Shown in pieces: positions 1-6,873 of a DNA stretch of 15,058 nucleotides (position 1 is the stretch's first letter; each line of letters starts with the position of its first letter). Source of the stretch: Oscillospiraceae bacterium (GTDB lineage: Bacteria; Bacillota_A; Clostridia; Oscillospirales; Oscillospiraceae); assembly GCA_017545325.1 (NCBI GenBank), contig JAFWOX010000059.1:1-15058 (forward strand). Reading direction: 5' to 3'. The notes below the pieces were generated by a model. It was not told the origin of the DNA and made no database searches. It saw only the letters and a list, made by a program, of their open reading frames with translations. The position numbers were made by a program, and so were the translations under genes.

Positions 1-237
1 CCTCAGCTTCACTCAAATTCATTTCCGTTTGCGGTACGCTTCCGTACCGCGCCCACTTGGTGCGTTCGCTTGGCTTCTGCATTGTTTAATTTACAAGGTA
101 CATCGTCGTCGCTGACCTCATGGGCTTCGCTTCCGCGGTTTCCGTAGGGGCCGCGAAAGCTCGCTTTCATTCGGTCGCTCCTCCTCTTCCTCGCAAACTA
201 CAGTTCGCTCGGAGAAAGGGCCCGCCCAGCGGCGAGC
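1..237 (-). repeat. Structured repeat element, copy A (possible noncoding RNA)
   Basis: Read on the minus strand this block has, in order: a pyrimidine-rich tract near 215-225; a short hairpin (GCGAACT paired with AGTTTGC through one G-U); a purine run GAGGAAGAGGAGGA; and a core with CCGAA, GCGAG, CGCGGCC, ACCG, then GAAGCGAAGC, ATGAG and GCGACGACGA (112-103). A perfect 8-bp hairpin follows (GCGGTACG, loop CTTC, on the plus strand at 31-50), then GAAATGAATT (25-16). The core matches copy C at 15007-15058. The GAAGCG, GCGACGACGA and GAAATGAATT blocks recur in the same order in copy B. A near-consensus promoter lies just upstream (272-244). I cannot match it to a named RNA family. It could be a noncoding RNA, a palindromic mobile element or a decayed small gene. 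The left edge may extend beyond the window. Confidence 0.5.
9..170 (-). CDS. Possible 53-aa small protein inside element A (doubtful)
   Basis: An ATG at 170-168 follows a strong purine-rich ribosome binding site (GAGGAGGAG, about 7 bases upstream) and opens a 53-codon frame ending in TGA at 11-9. The peptide begins MKASFRGPYGNRGSEAHEV and carries an SDDD stretch. It has no signal peptide, membrane segment or domain I recognise. The promoter at 272-244 would transcribe it with a leader of roughly 67 bases. Against coding: the homologous block in copy B has ATA where this ATG stands, and a one-base indel between GAAGCG and GCGACGACGA shifts the frame while the nucleotides stay conserved. Copy C has ACA at the same point. 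I therefore think the open frame is probably incidental to a structured element, but the promoter and ribosome-site arrangement justifies recording it. Confidence 0.2.
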   Translation of the reverse strand: MKASFRGPYGNRGSEAHEVSDDDVPCKLNNAEAKRTHQVGAVRKRTANGNEFE

Positions 238-243
238 TTGACT

Positions 244-272
244 AATATACCATCGACGCTATCCCTTGTCAA
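244..272 (-). promoter_or_regulatory. Sigma-A type promoter firing leftwards into element A
   Basis: On the minus strand: -35 TTGACA (272-267, perfect consensus), a 17-base spacer, and -10 TATATT (249-244) with an upstream TG (extended -10). Transcription would start near 237 and run straight into the structured element. It is the best match to consensus in the window, although no conventional gene lies downstream of it inside the window. Confidence 0.7.
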
Positions 273-365
273 GCATATTTTTCGCCCGTTGCGGGATTCT
301 TTTTCCGCCGGGATACGAAGGGGCCGCGGGCCGGTTTTGCGGGCGGAATTGGGCGTTGTCCGCCC

Positions 366-394
366 TTGCATTTTTATCCGGAGCATGATAAAAT
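366..394 (+). promoter_or_regulatory. Promoter of the holB-ricT operon
   Basis: -35 TTGCAT (366-371), a 17-base spacer, and -10 TAAAAT (389-394) preceded by TGA, an extended -10. The predicted start near 401 leaves a leader of about 32 bases before the holB ATG, with a GAGAGGAGG ribosome binding site at about 416-424. The spacing and the lack of any gene immediately upstream support it as the operon promoter. Confidence 0.65.
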
Positions 395-432
395 TTATAG
401 TCAGCATGATCGACCGGAGAGGAGGCGCGCCC

Positions 433-1224
433 ATGGATGTATATGCTCATATCCGGACCCTTGCGGAACGGGAGGAGCTGGGCCACGCCTTTCTCATCAC
501 CGGTCCGGATCCGGCGGAGCGGGAGAAGCTGGGGCAGTTTTGCGCCCAGGCCCTGCTTTGCGAAGGGGAGGGGAGCCGGCCCTGCGGCCGCTGCCCGGCC
601 TGCCGGAAGGTGGAAAAGGGAATCCACCCGGATCTGCTGCGCCGGGAGCGTCTGCCGGATCCCAACAACCATGGAAAGAAGTTTCGGGATTTTAAGGTGG
701 ATCAGGTGCGGGAGCTGGGGGGAGAGGCCTACATCCTGCCTAACGAGGGGAAGCGGAAGGTCTTCCTGCTGCCGGAGGCGGACGCCATGAATCCCCAGGC
801 CCAGAACGCCCTGCTGAAGCTCCTGGAGGAGCCTCCCGCCTATGCGGCCTTCCTGCTCCTGGGGCGGAACCCCGGGGCCTTTCTCCCTACCATAAAGTCC
901 CGCTGCGTCAGCCTGCGGGCCGGAGGCGGCGCGTCCGAGGGGGGAGATCCGGAGGCGGCGAAGCTGGCGGAGGCCTGGATCGGAAGAAACGGACCGGCCC
1001 TGGCCGCCCTGACCTTCCGGGCGGAGAAGCTGGAGAGAGGGCAGTTCGATCAGCTGCTGGAAGGGCTTTACGCCGCCGCCGGACTCCGGGCCAAGGCCGG
1101 GGGCCCCGGACGGGAGCGGGCCCTGGAACTGGCGGAGCTGGCGGAAAAGCTCCGGAGCATGAGAAAAGTCAACGTCAGCCCGGGCCTGTGCATGGGCCTG
1201 CTGCTGAGTACCGTGGAGGATTGA
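433..1224 (+). CDS. holB: DNA polymerase III subunit delta' (clamp loader)
   Basis: This is the delta' subunit of the clamp loader, which helps open the beta sliding clamp and place it on primed DNA. The 263-aa protein has the AAA+ clamp-loader layout: a zinc-binding set C43, C51, C54, C57 (CGRCPAC), the helix LLKLLEEPP at 127-135, and an SRC motif at 156-158. The Walker A position near 24-32 reads GPDPAEREK, without the GKT lysine/threonine, so this subunit should not hydrolyse ATP, as is usual for delta'. It is shorter than the roughly 330 aa of the Bacillus protein, mostly at the C-terminal collar region. ATG 433 was chosen because it follows GAGAGGAGG at good spacing. The frame is open further upstream, but that stretch holds the promoter. 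ricT follows after 9 bases, the order known from Bacillus. tmk is not upstream here. Confidence 0.9.
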   Translation: MDVYAHIRTLAEREELGHAFLITGPDPAEREKLGQFCAQALLCEGEGSRPCGRCPACRKVEKGIHPDLLRRERLPDPNNHGKKFRDFKVDQVRELGGEAYILPNEGKRKVFLLPEADAMNPQAQNALLKLLEEPPAYAAFLLLGRNPGAFLPTIKSRCVSLRAGGGASEGGDPEAAKLAEAWIGRNGPALAALTFRAEKLERGQFDQLLEGLYAAAGLRAKAGGPGRERALELAELAEKLRSMRKVNVSPGLCMGLLLSTVED

Positions 1225-1233
1225 GGAGAGATT

Positions 1234-2511
1234 ATGCCGGATGTGATCAGCGTGCGGTTTCGCGGCCGCGGCAAAGCTTATGATTTCGATCCCGGTCCCC
1301 TGACCCTGCATGAGGGGGACCAGGTGGTGGTGGAGACGTCCAAGGGCATCGAGCTGGGGGCCTGCGTCAGCGAGGTTCACGACCTGCCGGAGAACAAGGT
1401 CTATTCGCCCCTGCGGCCGGTGCTGCGCCTGGCCACCCAGGATGATCTGCGCCGGGCGGAGCAGAACCGGGCCAGGGAGAAGAGCGCCTTTGCCATCTGC
1501 GAGGAGCGGATCGCCGCCCATGGCCTGGAGATGAAGCTGGTGGACGTGGAATACAGCTTCGAGGGGAACAAGGCCCTGTTCTTCTTCACGGCGGACGGCC
1601 GGGTGGATTTCCGGGAATTGGTAAAGGATCTGGCCGCCACCTTCCATGTGCGCATCGAGCTGCGGCAGATCGGCGTGCGGGACGGAGCCAAGCTTCTGGG
1701 CGGTCTGGGGATCTGCGGGCGGCCCTTCTGCTGCTCCACCTTCCTGGAGGAGTTCCAGCCGGTCTCCATCAAGATGGCCAAGACCCAGTCCCTTTCCCTG
1801 AACCCCACCAAGATTTCCGGAACCTGCGGGCGGCTCATGTGCTGCCTGAAATACGAGCAGGAGGCCTACGAGGACCTGATCCGCAATATGCCCAAGCAGG
1901 ACGCCCAGGTGGACACCCCCAAGGGAAGGGGCACCGTGGCGGAGGTGAACCTGCTTCGGCGCACGGTAAAGGTGCGTCTGGCGGAGGGGCCGGATACCAC
2001 CTCCCTCCAGAGCTGGAACGTGGACCGGCTGGGCTATACCCTGAACGGGGAGTATAAGGAGCCCATTCCCGAGGAGCCCAAGCCCGAGGAGGAGAAAACC
2101 GAGCTCCGGCTCCTGGGCTGGCTGGAGGAGGGGAAACCCATCAGCCTGACGCCGGCGGAGGAGGAGCCCAGGAAGGGCGGCCGATCCCGGAACCGGAACC
2201 GGAAGAAGGGCGGGCCGAGGCCCGAGCAGGCGCAGGAGAGCGGGCCGAAGCAGGGAACCCCGAAGCAGCCGGGACAGAAGCCTGCCCAGAAGTCCTCCGG
2301 GGGGGATGGGGGGAAGAGCGCCCAGCAGCCCCGCCGGAAAGGCCAGGGCGGCAAGCCCCAGGGGGACGGGAGACCCCAGGGAGAGGGGAAGAAGCCCCAG
2401 CCGTCCCGGGAGGGCCAGCCGCCCCAGGGGCAGCAGGGCGGCGGGAAGAGACCCGGCCACAAGCCCTTCTACCGCAGCCGGAAACCCAAAAGCAAGGACT
2501 CCCAGCCCTGA
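1234..2511 (+). CDS. ricT: PSP1-domain protein RicT (YaaT), with a long basic tail
   Basis: RicT is one of three Ric proteins that, with RNase Y, shape mRNA processing in Bacillus, where it was first known as the sporulation protein YaaT. Residues 1-275 match the PSP1 family along their length. The cysteines sit at C161, C166, C167, C198, C203 and C204 (GICGRPFCC and GTCGRLMCC), the positions that bind Fe-S clusters in the Ric complex. After about residue 276 comes a roughly 150-aa tail rich in Gly, Gln, Pro, Lys and Arg with no predicted fold. The Bacillus protein is only about 275 aa, so the tail is an added disordered, positively charged segment, plausibly RNA-binding (inference). GAGGAGAG overlapping the holB stop serves as ribosome binding site, so the two are likely translationally coupled. 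A terminator follows 9 bases after the stop. Confidence 0.9.
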   Translation: MPDVISVRFRGRGKAYDFDPGPLTLHEGDQVVVETSKGIELGACVSEVHDLPENKVYSPLRPVLRLATQDDLRRAEQNRAREKSAFAICEERIAAHGLEMKLVDVEYSFEGNKALFFFTADGRVDFRELVKDLAATFHVRIELRQIGVRDGAKLLGGLGICGRPFCCSTFLEEFQPVSIKMAKTQSLSLNPTKISGTCGRLMCCLKYEQEAYEDLIRNMPKQDAQVDTPKGRGTVAEVNLLRRTVKVRLAEGPDTTSLQSWNVDRLGYTLNGEYKEPIPEEPKPEEEKTELRLLGWLEEGKPISLTPAEEEPRKGGRSRNRNRKKGGPRPEQAQESGPKQGTPKQPGQKPAQKSSGGDGGKSAQQPRRKGQGGKPQGDGRPQGEGKKPQPSREGQPPQGQQGGGKRPGHKPFYRSRKPKSKDSQP

Positions 2512-2520
2512 GGAAGCATT

Positions 2521-2552
2521 CACCCCGAAGCCATCGCTTCGGGGTGGTTTTT
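2521..2552 (+). terminator. Intrinsic terminator of the holB-ricT operon
   Basis: A perfect 10-bp stem CACCCCGAAG (2521-2530) with CTTCGGGGTG (2537-2546), a 6-base loop, then GGTTTTTCT. It lies between convergent genes. On the minus strand no T-run follows the stem, so it probably works mainly for the plus strand. Confidence 0.85.
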
Positions 2553-2786
2553 CTAATTGGACAGCTGTTCGTTCAGTTCATCCAACAGATGGATGGTCCG
2601 GTAGACCTTGCCGCAGGACCGGCACTGCCAGTCGCAGTCGCTTTTCTTGGCCTTCCGGTGCAGAAGCTCCAGCTCCCGGCCGCAGAGGGGGCAGGGGGCG
2701 GCCTCCCCCCGCCACAGCCGTTTCAGGAAGGCCGCCGCCTCCCGCCGGGAGACAAAGCCCAGCTCGCCCAGGGCCGCCCTTTCCAT
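2553..2786 (-). CDS. Small zinc-ribbon protein
   Basis: A 77-aa protein with a helical N-terminus followed by a zinc ribbon: C32-P-L-C35 and, after a basic stretch, C51, C55 and C58 (CRSCGK), then a helical end. The layout (short helix, CPLCG, basic loop, CRSCGK, aromatic/hydrophobic strand) loosely resembles the zinc ribbon that opens IS1595-type transposases, but no transposase body is present. It could equally be a stand-alone nucleic-acid-binding adaptor. Its ATG directly abuts the TAA of the carboxylesterase upstream, with a GGGGAAGGA ribosome site inside that gene, so both are on one transcript and probably coupled. The stop lies only 6 bases from the stem of the opposing terminator. 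Function unknown. Confidence 0.6.
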   Translation of the reverse strand: MERAALGELGFVSRREAAAFLKRLWRGEAAPCPLCGRELELLHRKAKKSDCDWQCRSCGKVYRTIHLLDELNEQLSN

Positions 2787-4400
2787 TTATCCTTCCCCTT
2801 CGTCGTTCCGGGCGAATCCGGGCATCCGCTTGCCCTCCATGCGGTACACCAGCTCCCGGCCCTTGGCCCGGTAGTTGGATACCAGCTCGCTCTCCCCCTT
2901 GATGAGCATGGTGTACCGGGTACCCTGCTCATAGGGGAGCCATTTGGGCATGTTCCGCCCCGTGGGATCCCCTGTGCGGGCGAAGTTCGCCCAGGCGGAG
3001 CCGCAGGTATCCGAAACCCTGAAGGCCTCCGCCTTATTGGCGGCGGTGTAGGTGCCGGGGGCCAGATAGGCGTTATCGAAGAAATAGGGCACGTCCGTGC
3101 CATGGAAGGCCTTCTGCACCGGATCCGGGCTCTCGAAGGCGAAGACGCAGTTATAGAAGGCGGCGCCGCCCTTCCCGTCCTTGGTGCGGGAAACATCCTC
3201 CACGAATTTCAGCTGCCTTGCGTCGTTCATCAAAGCGACGAGGATATCCACGGGGCTGGGATCCGGAAGGATCTCCTTATAAACGGCGATGATCTCCTCC
3301 GCCTCCGCCGGGCTGTATCCAAACCCGGCCAGACGGCCGGGAAGGGCCGCCCAGTCTGTTTCAAAGAGCTCCGGGTTGAACAGGGCCAGGAGGGCCATAT
3401 CCTCCTTGCAGTAGCAGATGATCAGCGGGATATCCTTGCAGTATTCGCTGCCCTCGCCTCCGTCGAAGGGATCGTAGCGGATCACCTCCCGGTCGAAGGT
3501 GACGGGGAAATTCAGATAATCCCCGTTGGCCCGGGCGGCGTTCACCTCCCGCATGGCCTTGATCAGATCCTCCGGGGGGATGGTCTCCAGCCTGTCCAGG
3601 TTGTCCTTCGTGATCCCCAGGTGGGCCAGGAAGGCGTCCGTATCCTTCTGCCCCAGCTTCGGGTCGATGGCCTGGAAGCCGCCGCTCTGAACGATGGCCT
3701 TGTGGAAGAGGCCCTTGGCCGCAGGCATGCCCAGGAGCTGGCAGACCTTTCCGCCGCCGCCGGACTCCCCGAAGATGGTCACGTTGTTGGGGTCTCCCCC
3801 GAAATACCGGATGTTGTCCCGCACCCACTCCAGCACCGCCACCATGTCCTGGTTTCCCAGGTTGCGGCTGTTTGCGTATTTTTCCACCCCCAGGTGGGTC
3901 AGGTCCATGTAGCCGAAGAGGCTCAGCCGGTGGCTGAAGCTCACCATGACCACGTTGTTCTTCTTCGCCATGTTGAAGCCGTCCTGATGGGGGCATTCCG
4001 CCGTGCCCGCCAGATTCCCGCCCCCGTGGCACCAGACCAGGACGGGCAGATCCATCCCCTCCGTCAGGTCCGGGGTCCAGATATTCAGGGCCAGGCAGTC
4101 CTCGCTCATGGGGCCCTTGCCCATCTCCATGTTCCCGGTGACGATCTTCTGGTTGGAGATGTTCCATTTGGAGTTGGCCACCTCCGGCACCTCGATCCGG
4201 GGGGTATCCGTCTGCCAGCATTTCAGGGCGTATTCCTTGGCGTCCATGACCACATCGCTCACCTCGGGCTTCTCCGGGGGCATGAAGCGCAGGCTGCCCA
4301 CAGGCGGCTTGGCATACCGCACCCCCAGGAAGCGGTAAACCCCGTCGAAATACACGCCCCGGATCTTGCCGTAATTCGTATAGGCCAGAACATCTGTCAT
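2787..4400 (-). CDS. Type B carboxylesterase
   Basis: A 537-aa alpha/beta-hydrolase of the carboxylesterase/pNB-esterase family, which hydrolyses carboxylic esters. Visible motifs in order: RFLGVRYAKPPVG at 23-35, EDCLALNIWTP (100-110), oxyanion HGGG at 125-128, NLGNQD near 190, and nucleophile elbow GESGGGG with Ser213. A likely acid is Glu333, and the catalytic His433 sits in KAFHGTDVPYFF, the equivalent of the FHALELPF segment of Bacillus pNB esterase. The elbow has Gly where GESAGG is usual. There is no signal peptide, so it is cytoplasmic. Length is normal. An AAAGGAGAG ribosome site precedes the ATG. It is divergent from the enoate reductase and shares a compact control region with it, which hints at joint use: the ester is cleaved, then an unsaturated acid is reduced (inference). 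The substrate cannot be told from sequence. Confidence 0.9.
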   Translation of the reverse strand: MTDVLAYTNYGKIRGVYFDGVYRFLGVRYAKPPVGSLRFMPPEKPEVSDVVMDAKEYALKCWQTDTPRIEVPEVANSKWNISNQKIVTGNMEMGKGPMSEDCLALNIWTPDLTEGMDLPVLVWCHGGGNLAGTAECPHQDGFNMAKKNNVVMVSFSHRLSLFGYMDLTHLGVEKYANSRNLGNQDMVAVLEWVRDNIRYFGGDPNNVTIFGESGGGGKVCQLLGMPAAKGLFHKAIVQSGGFQAIDPKLGQKDTDAFLAHLGITKDNLDRLETIPPEDLIKAMREVNAARANGDYLNFPVTFDREVIRYDPFDGGEGSEYCKDIPLIICYCKEDMALLALFNPELFETDWAALPGRLAGFGYSPAEAEEIIAVYKEILPDPSPVDILVALMNDARQLKFVEDVSRTKDGKGGAAFYNCVFAFESPDPVQKAFHGTDVPYFFDNAYLAPGTYTAANKAEAFRVSDTCGSAWANFARTGDPTGRNMPKWLPYEQGTRYTMLIKGESELVSNYRAKGRELVYRMEGKRMPGFARNDEGEG

Positions 4401-4439
4401 GGTATGCTCTCCTTTCCTTTTTCGGTTTTCCCGGTTTCT

Positions 4440-4467
4440 ATGGTAGTGTTTTTCTCCCGCTTGTCAA
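4440..4467 (-). promoter_or_regulatory. Promoter of the carboxylesterase gene
   Basis: On the minus strand: -35 TTGACA (4467-4462, consensus), a 16-base spacer, and -10 TACCAT (4445-4440, four of six). It lacks the TGn extension of the other promoters here. The AAAGGAGAG ribosome site and ATG follow about 40 bases on. It lies back-to-back with the enoate reductase promoter, the two -35 boxes about 30 bases apart. Confidence 0.5.
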
Positions 4468-4495
4468 GGGCTTTCCGGGATCGGGCCGCCTCCGC

Positions 4496-4524
4496 TTTAC
4501 ACCCGGGAGCATCCATGGTATGAT
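4496..4524 (+). promoter_or_regulatory. Promoter of the enoate reductase gene
   Basis: -35 TTTACA (4496-4501), a 17-base spacer, and extended -10 TGG-TATGAT (4516-4524). The predicted start near 4531 gives a leader of about 44 bases ending in a GGAAAGGAA ribosome site before ATG 4575. Confidence 0.65.
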
Positions 4525-4574
4525 GCCCTCAGAAACAAATATACAGCCGGGATTTCCCGGGGAAAGGAACGCTT

Positions 4575-6566
4575 ATGGGCACCAAGTATCCCCATGTTTT
4601 CGCCCCCATCCGCATCCGGGGGGTGGATTTCAAAAACCGCATCGAGCTGGCTCCCCCCTCCCTGAATCTGTGCAGTCCGGACCATCTGGTGACGGAGGAA
4701 TTCGTGGATCTGAACCGGAGCATCGCCTGGGGCGGCGCTTCCATCATCACCGTGGGCAACGTGATGGTGGATATTTCGGAATGCGAGAACGAGGAACGGC
4801 AGCTGGACCTGAGCAGCGACGACTGCATCATGACCCTGAGCAAATTCGCCCTCATGTGCGAGGGCATGGGCGCCCACGCCTCTCTGGAGATCAACCATGG
4901 GGGCAAGGACAGCCAGTTTGCCCGCACCGGCAAGCCGGCCTACGCCCCCAGCTCCTACTATTCCTCCTGGGAGCTCATGAGCGCCAGGCAGATGGGCCGG
5001 GAGCCGGTGAAGACCATCGAGATGACGGTGGAGCATATCCATGAGACCGTGGAGAAATACGCCCAGGCCGCCCTCCGGGCCAAGAAGGCCGGCATGCGCA
5101 TGGCCATGATCCACTGCGGCCACGCCAACCTCATCAGCCAGTTTTCCAGCCCCCTGTACAACCACCGGACGGACGAATACGGCGGCAGCCTGGAGAACCG
5201 GGCCCGCTTCACCATCGAGATCCTGGACCGGGTGCGGGAGCTCTGCGGGGAGGACTTCGTCATCGAGGCCCGGGTCAGCGCGGACGAGATCAAGCCCGGG
5301 GGCATGGGCTACGAGGAGACCCTGAAATACATTGCGCTCATCCAGGACAAGATCGATATCCTCCATGTCTCCGCGGGCGTCCACGGGGAATTCGAATATA
5401 TGAAGTACTGGTGGCAGAACTATATGATGGACCGGGAGTTCAACGTCCACTATGCCGCCGCCATCAAGAAGGAGTTCCCCAACCTGCTCATCAATACCGT
5501 GGGCAGCATCATGAGCATCGACCGGGCGGAGGAGATCATCGCCGACCATAAGGCGGATTTCGTCTCCATGTGCCGTCCCCTTCTGGCGGATCCGGAAATG
5601 CCCCGGAAGTATGCCGAGGGGCGGGAGGAGGACCACCGTCCCTGCCTTCGGTGCCAGCGCTGCGCCCCGCCGGAGCACCGGATCATTTCCTGCTCCGTGA
5701 ACCCCTTCCTGGGGCGGGAGCGGGAATTCCCCCTGGGCCGGGTGCAGAAGGCGGAGACCAAGCGGAAGGTGGCCGTCGTGGGCGGCGGCCCCGGGGGCAT
5801 CACCGCCGCCCAGATCCTGTGTCAGCGGGGGCATGACGTGACCCTGTATGAGAAGACCGGCCGTCTCGGCGGCCAGCTGAAGTACGCCGCCCTGCCCACC
5901 TTCAAGCAGGATGTAGCGGACTATCTGAAATACCTGGAGCGCCAGGCGATGAAATGCGGGGCGAAGATCCTGCTGAACACCGAGGCCACCCGGGAGATGC
6001 TGGAGAAGGAGAACTACGACGCCGTCATCGTGGCCATCGGGGCGGAGCCCATCGTCCCGAAGCTGCCCGGCATCGATCTGCCCCACGTGGTCTGGGCCCC
6101 GGAGGCGGACGCCGGGGAGAAGCCCTGCGGCCGGAAGGTCGTGGTGGTGGGCGCCGGCGCCGTGGGCATGGAGGCCGCCATCGACCTGAAGAAGGAGGGG
6201 AAGGACGTCACCGTCATCGAGCTGCTGGATAACTGGTCCAGCCTCCAGAAGTCCGCCTCCGGCGGCGCGGCGGAGTTCTTTGCCATCATCAAGGAGCTGG
6301 AGCTGGATGTGCGTCTGGGTCACAAGCTCCTGGAGGTCACCCCCACCGAGGTGATCTGCGAGAACGTAAAGACCGGAGAGCGGGTGAGCATCCCCGCGGA
6401 TTCGGTGCTCCTGGCCATGGGCGTGAAGCCCAGGTGGGCGGAGGCGGATCAGCTCCGCCTGGCCGCCCCCGGCCCCAACAGCTTCCTCATCGGGGACTGC
6501 CTGTATGTGGGGGAGAACATCAAGGGCGCCACCAGCGGAGCCCTCTCCGCCGCGGCGTATCTGTAA
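4575..6566 (+). CDS. Enoate / 2,4-dienoyl-CoA reductase-like NADH:flavin oxidoreductase
   Basis: A 663-aa enzyme of the FadH/enoate-reductase group: an FMN TIM barrel of the Old Yellow Enzyme type, a [4Fe-4S] cluster, and an FAD/NAD(P)H domain. The barrel spans about 1-350, with NRIELAPP at 21-28, H180/H183 in HCGHANLISQF, and YGGSLENRARF at 202-212. Cluster cysteines are C357, C360, C363 and C373. Nucleotide-binding GGGPGG is at 403-408 and GAGAVG at 526-531. The family passes NADH electrons through FAD and Fe-S to FMN to saturate activated C=C bonds. Two departures from FadH: cysteine spacing CxxCxxC-x9-C rather than CxxCxxxC-x11-C, and HAN where many relatives have HGY, so the usual tyrosine proton donor is absent. 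Bile-acid (BaiCD/BaiH-like), cinnamate or flavonoid-type substrates are possible; the sequence does not decide. Confidence 0.88.
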   Translation: MGTKYPHVFAPIRIRGVDFKNRIELAPPSLNLCSPDHLVTEEFVDLNRSIAWGGASIITVGNVMVDISECENEERQLDLSSDDCIMTLSKFALMCEGMGAHASLEINHGGKDSQFARTGKPAYAPSSYYSSWELMSARQMGREPVKTIEMTVEHIHETVEKYAQAALRAKKAGMRMAMIHCGHANLISQFSSPLYNHRTDEYGGSLENRARFTIEILDRVRELCGEDFVIEARVSADEIKPGGMGYEETLKYIALIQDKIDILHVSAGVHGEFEYMKYWWQNYMMDREFNVHYAAAIKKEFPNLLINTVGSIMSIDRAEEIIADHKADFVSMCRPLLADPEMPRKYAEGREEDHRPCLRCQRCAPPEHRIISCSVNPFLGREREFPLGRVQKAETKRKVAVVGGGPGGITAAQILCQRGHDVTLYEKTGRLGGQLKYAALPTFKQDVADYLKYLERQAMKCGAKILLNTEATREMLEKENYDAVIVAIGAEPIVPKLPGIDLPHVVWAPEADAGEKPCGRKVVVVGAGAVGMEAAIDLKKEGKDVTVIELLDNWSSLQKSASGGAAEFFAIIKELELDVRLGHKLLEVTPTEVICENVKTGERVSIPADSVLLAMGVKPRWAEADQLRLAAPGPNSFLIGDCLYVGENIKGATSGALSAAAYL

Positions 6567-6575
6567 GCTTCGCTT

Positions 6576-6609
6576 CGCCCCGGACCCACTATCGCTGGGC
6601 TCCGGGGCG
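6576..6609 (+). terminator. Strong hairpin just after the enoate reductase stop
   Basis: A 13-bp stem: CGCCCCGGACCCA (6576-6588) pairs with TGGG and TCCGGGGCG (6596-6609) around one bulged C, with a 7-base loop. It begins 10 bases after the stop. The following bases are GAGAAAATC with no T-run, so it may stabilise the 3' end or attenuate rather than terminate fully. Confidence 0.35.
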
Positions 6610-6712
6610 AGAAAATCTGCGCTCCGCTTCCCGCACTGCGTCAGAAGAAAAATCGCTCTGTTCCGTTTCCCCCTGCGGGGAAAACTCCACCCGCTCATTT
6701 CCTTCTTCCTTT

Positions 6713-6873
6713 TCCAAAATGGAAGCATCGCTTCCATTTTGGAGAGGAGGAGCAGGCGAATATCGGAGCTTTGCCCCTTCGGGGTGAAGCGGAGCGATGA
6801 GCCTTGCGACGACGACCTCGCACAGTCCGCTCCGCGAGCAGTATTTTCGGCAGAAATGAATTCCGCCGAAAAT
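6713..6873 (+). repeat. Structured repeat element, copy B
   Basis: The architecture equals copies A and C. A pyrimidine-rich tract (6698-6712) is followed by a 14-bp perfect hairpin (6713-6726 with 6730-6743, tip GAAGC-ATC-GCTTC) and the purine run GAGAGGAGGA. Then come GCGAAT, GAGCTTT, GAAGCGGAGC (6786-6795), ATGAG, GCGACGACGA (6806-6815) and GAAATGAATT (6853-6862). The last blocks are collinear with copy A on the opposite strand of the window start. The GAAGCG-to-GCGACGACGA interval is 30 bases here and 31 in A. The hairpin tip and base match copy C while the middle pairs differ, the kind of change expected when pairing is conserved. Confidence 0.5.

Noticed and set aside
238..432. A 65-codon N-terminal extension of holB in the same frame.
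   Set aside because: The stretch contains the predicted promoter, the extension matches nothing in the family, and ATG 433 has the ribosome site and the normal start.
259..2523. A long minus-strand frame opposite holB and ricT.
   Set aside because: A shadow of codon bias. Both sense genes have family motifs, ribosome sites and a terminator.
2544..4523. A long plus-strand frame antisense to the carboxylesterase.
   Set aside because: It covers a clear esterase with all its motifs. The antisense product has no recognisable domain and no good ribosome site.
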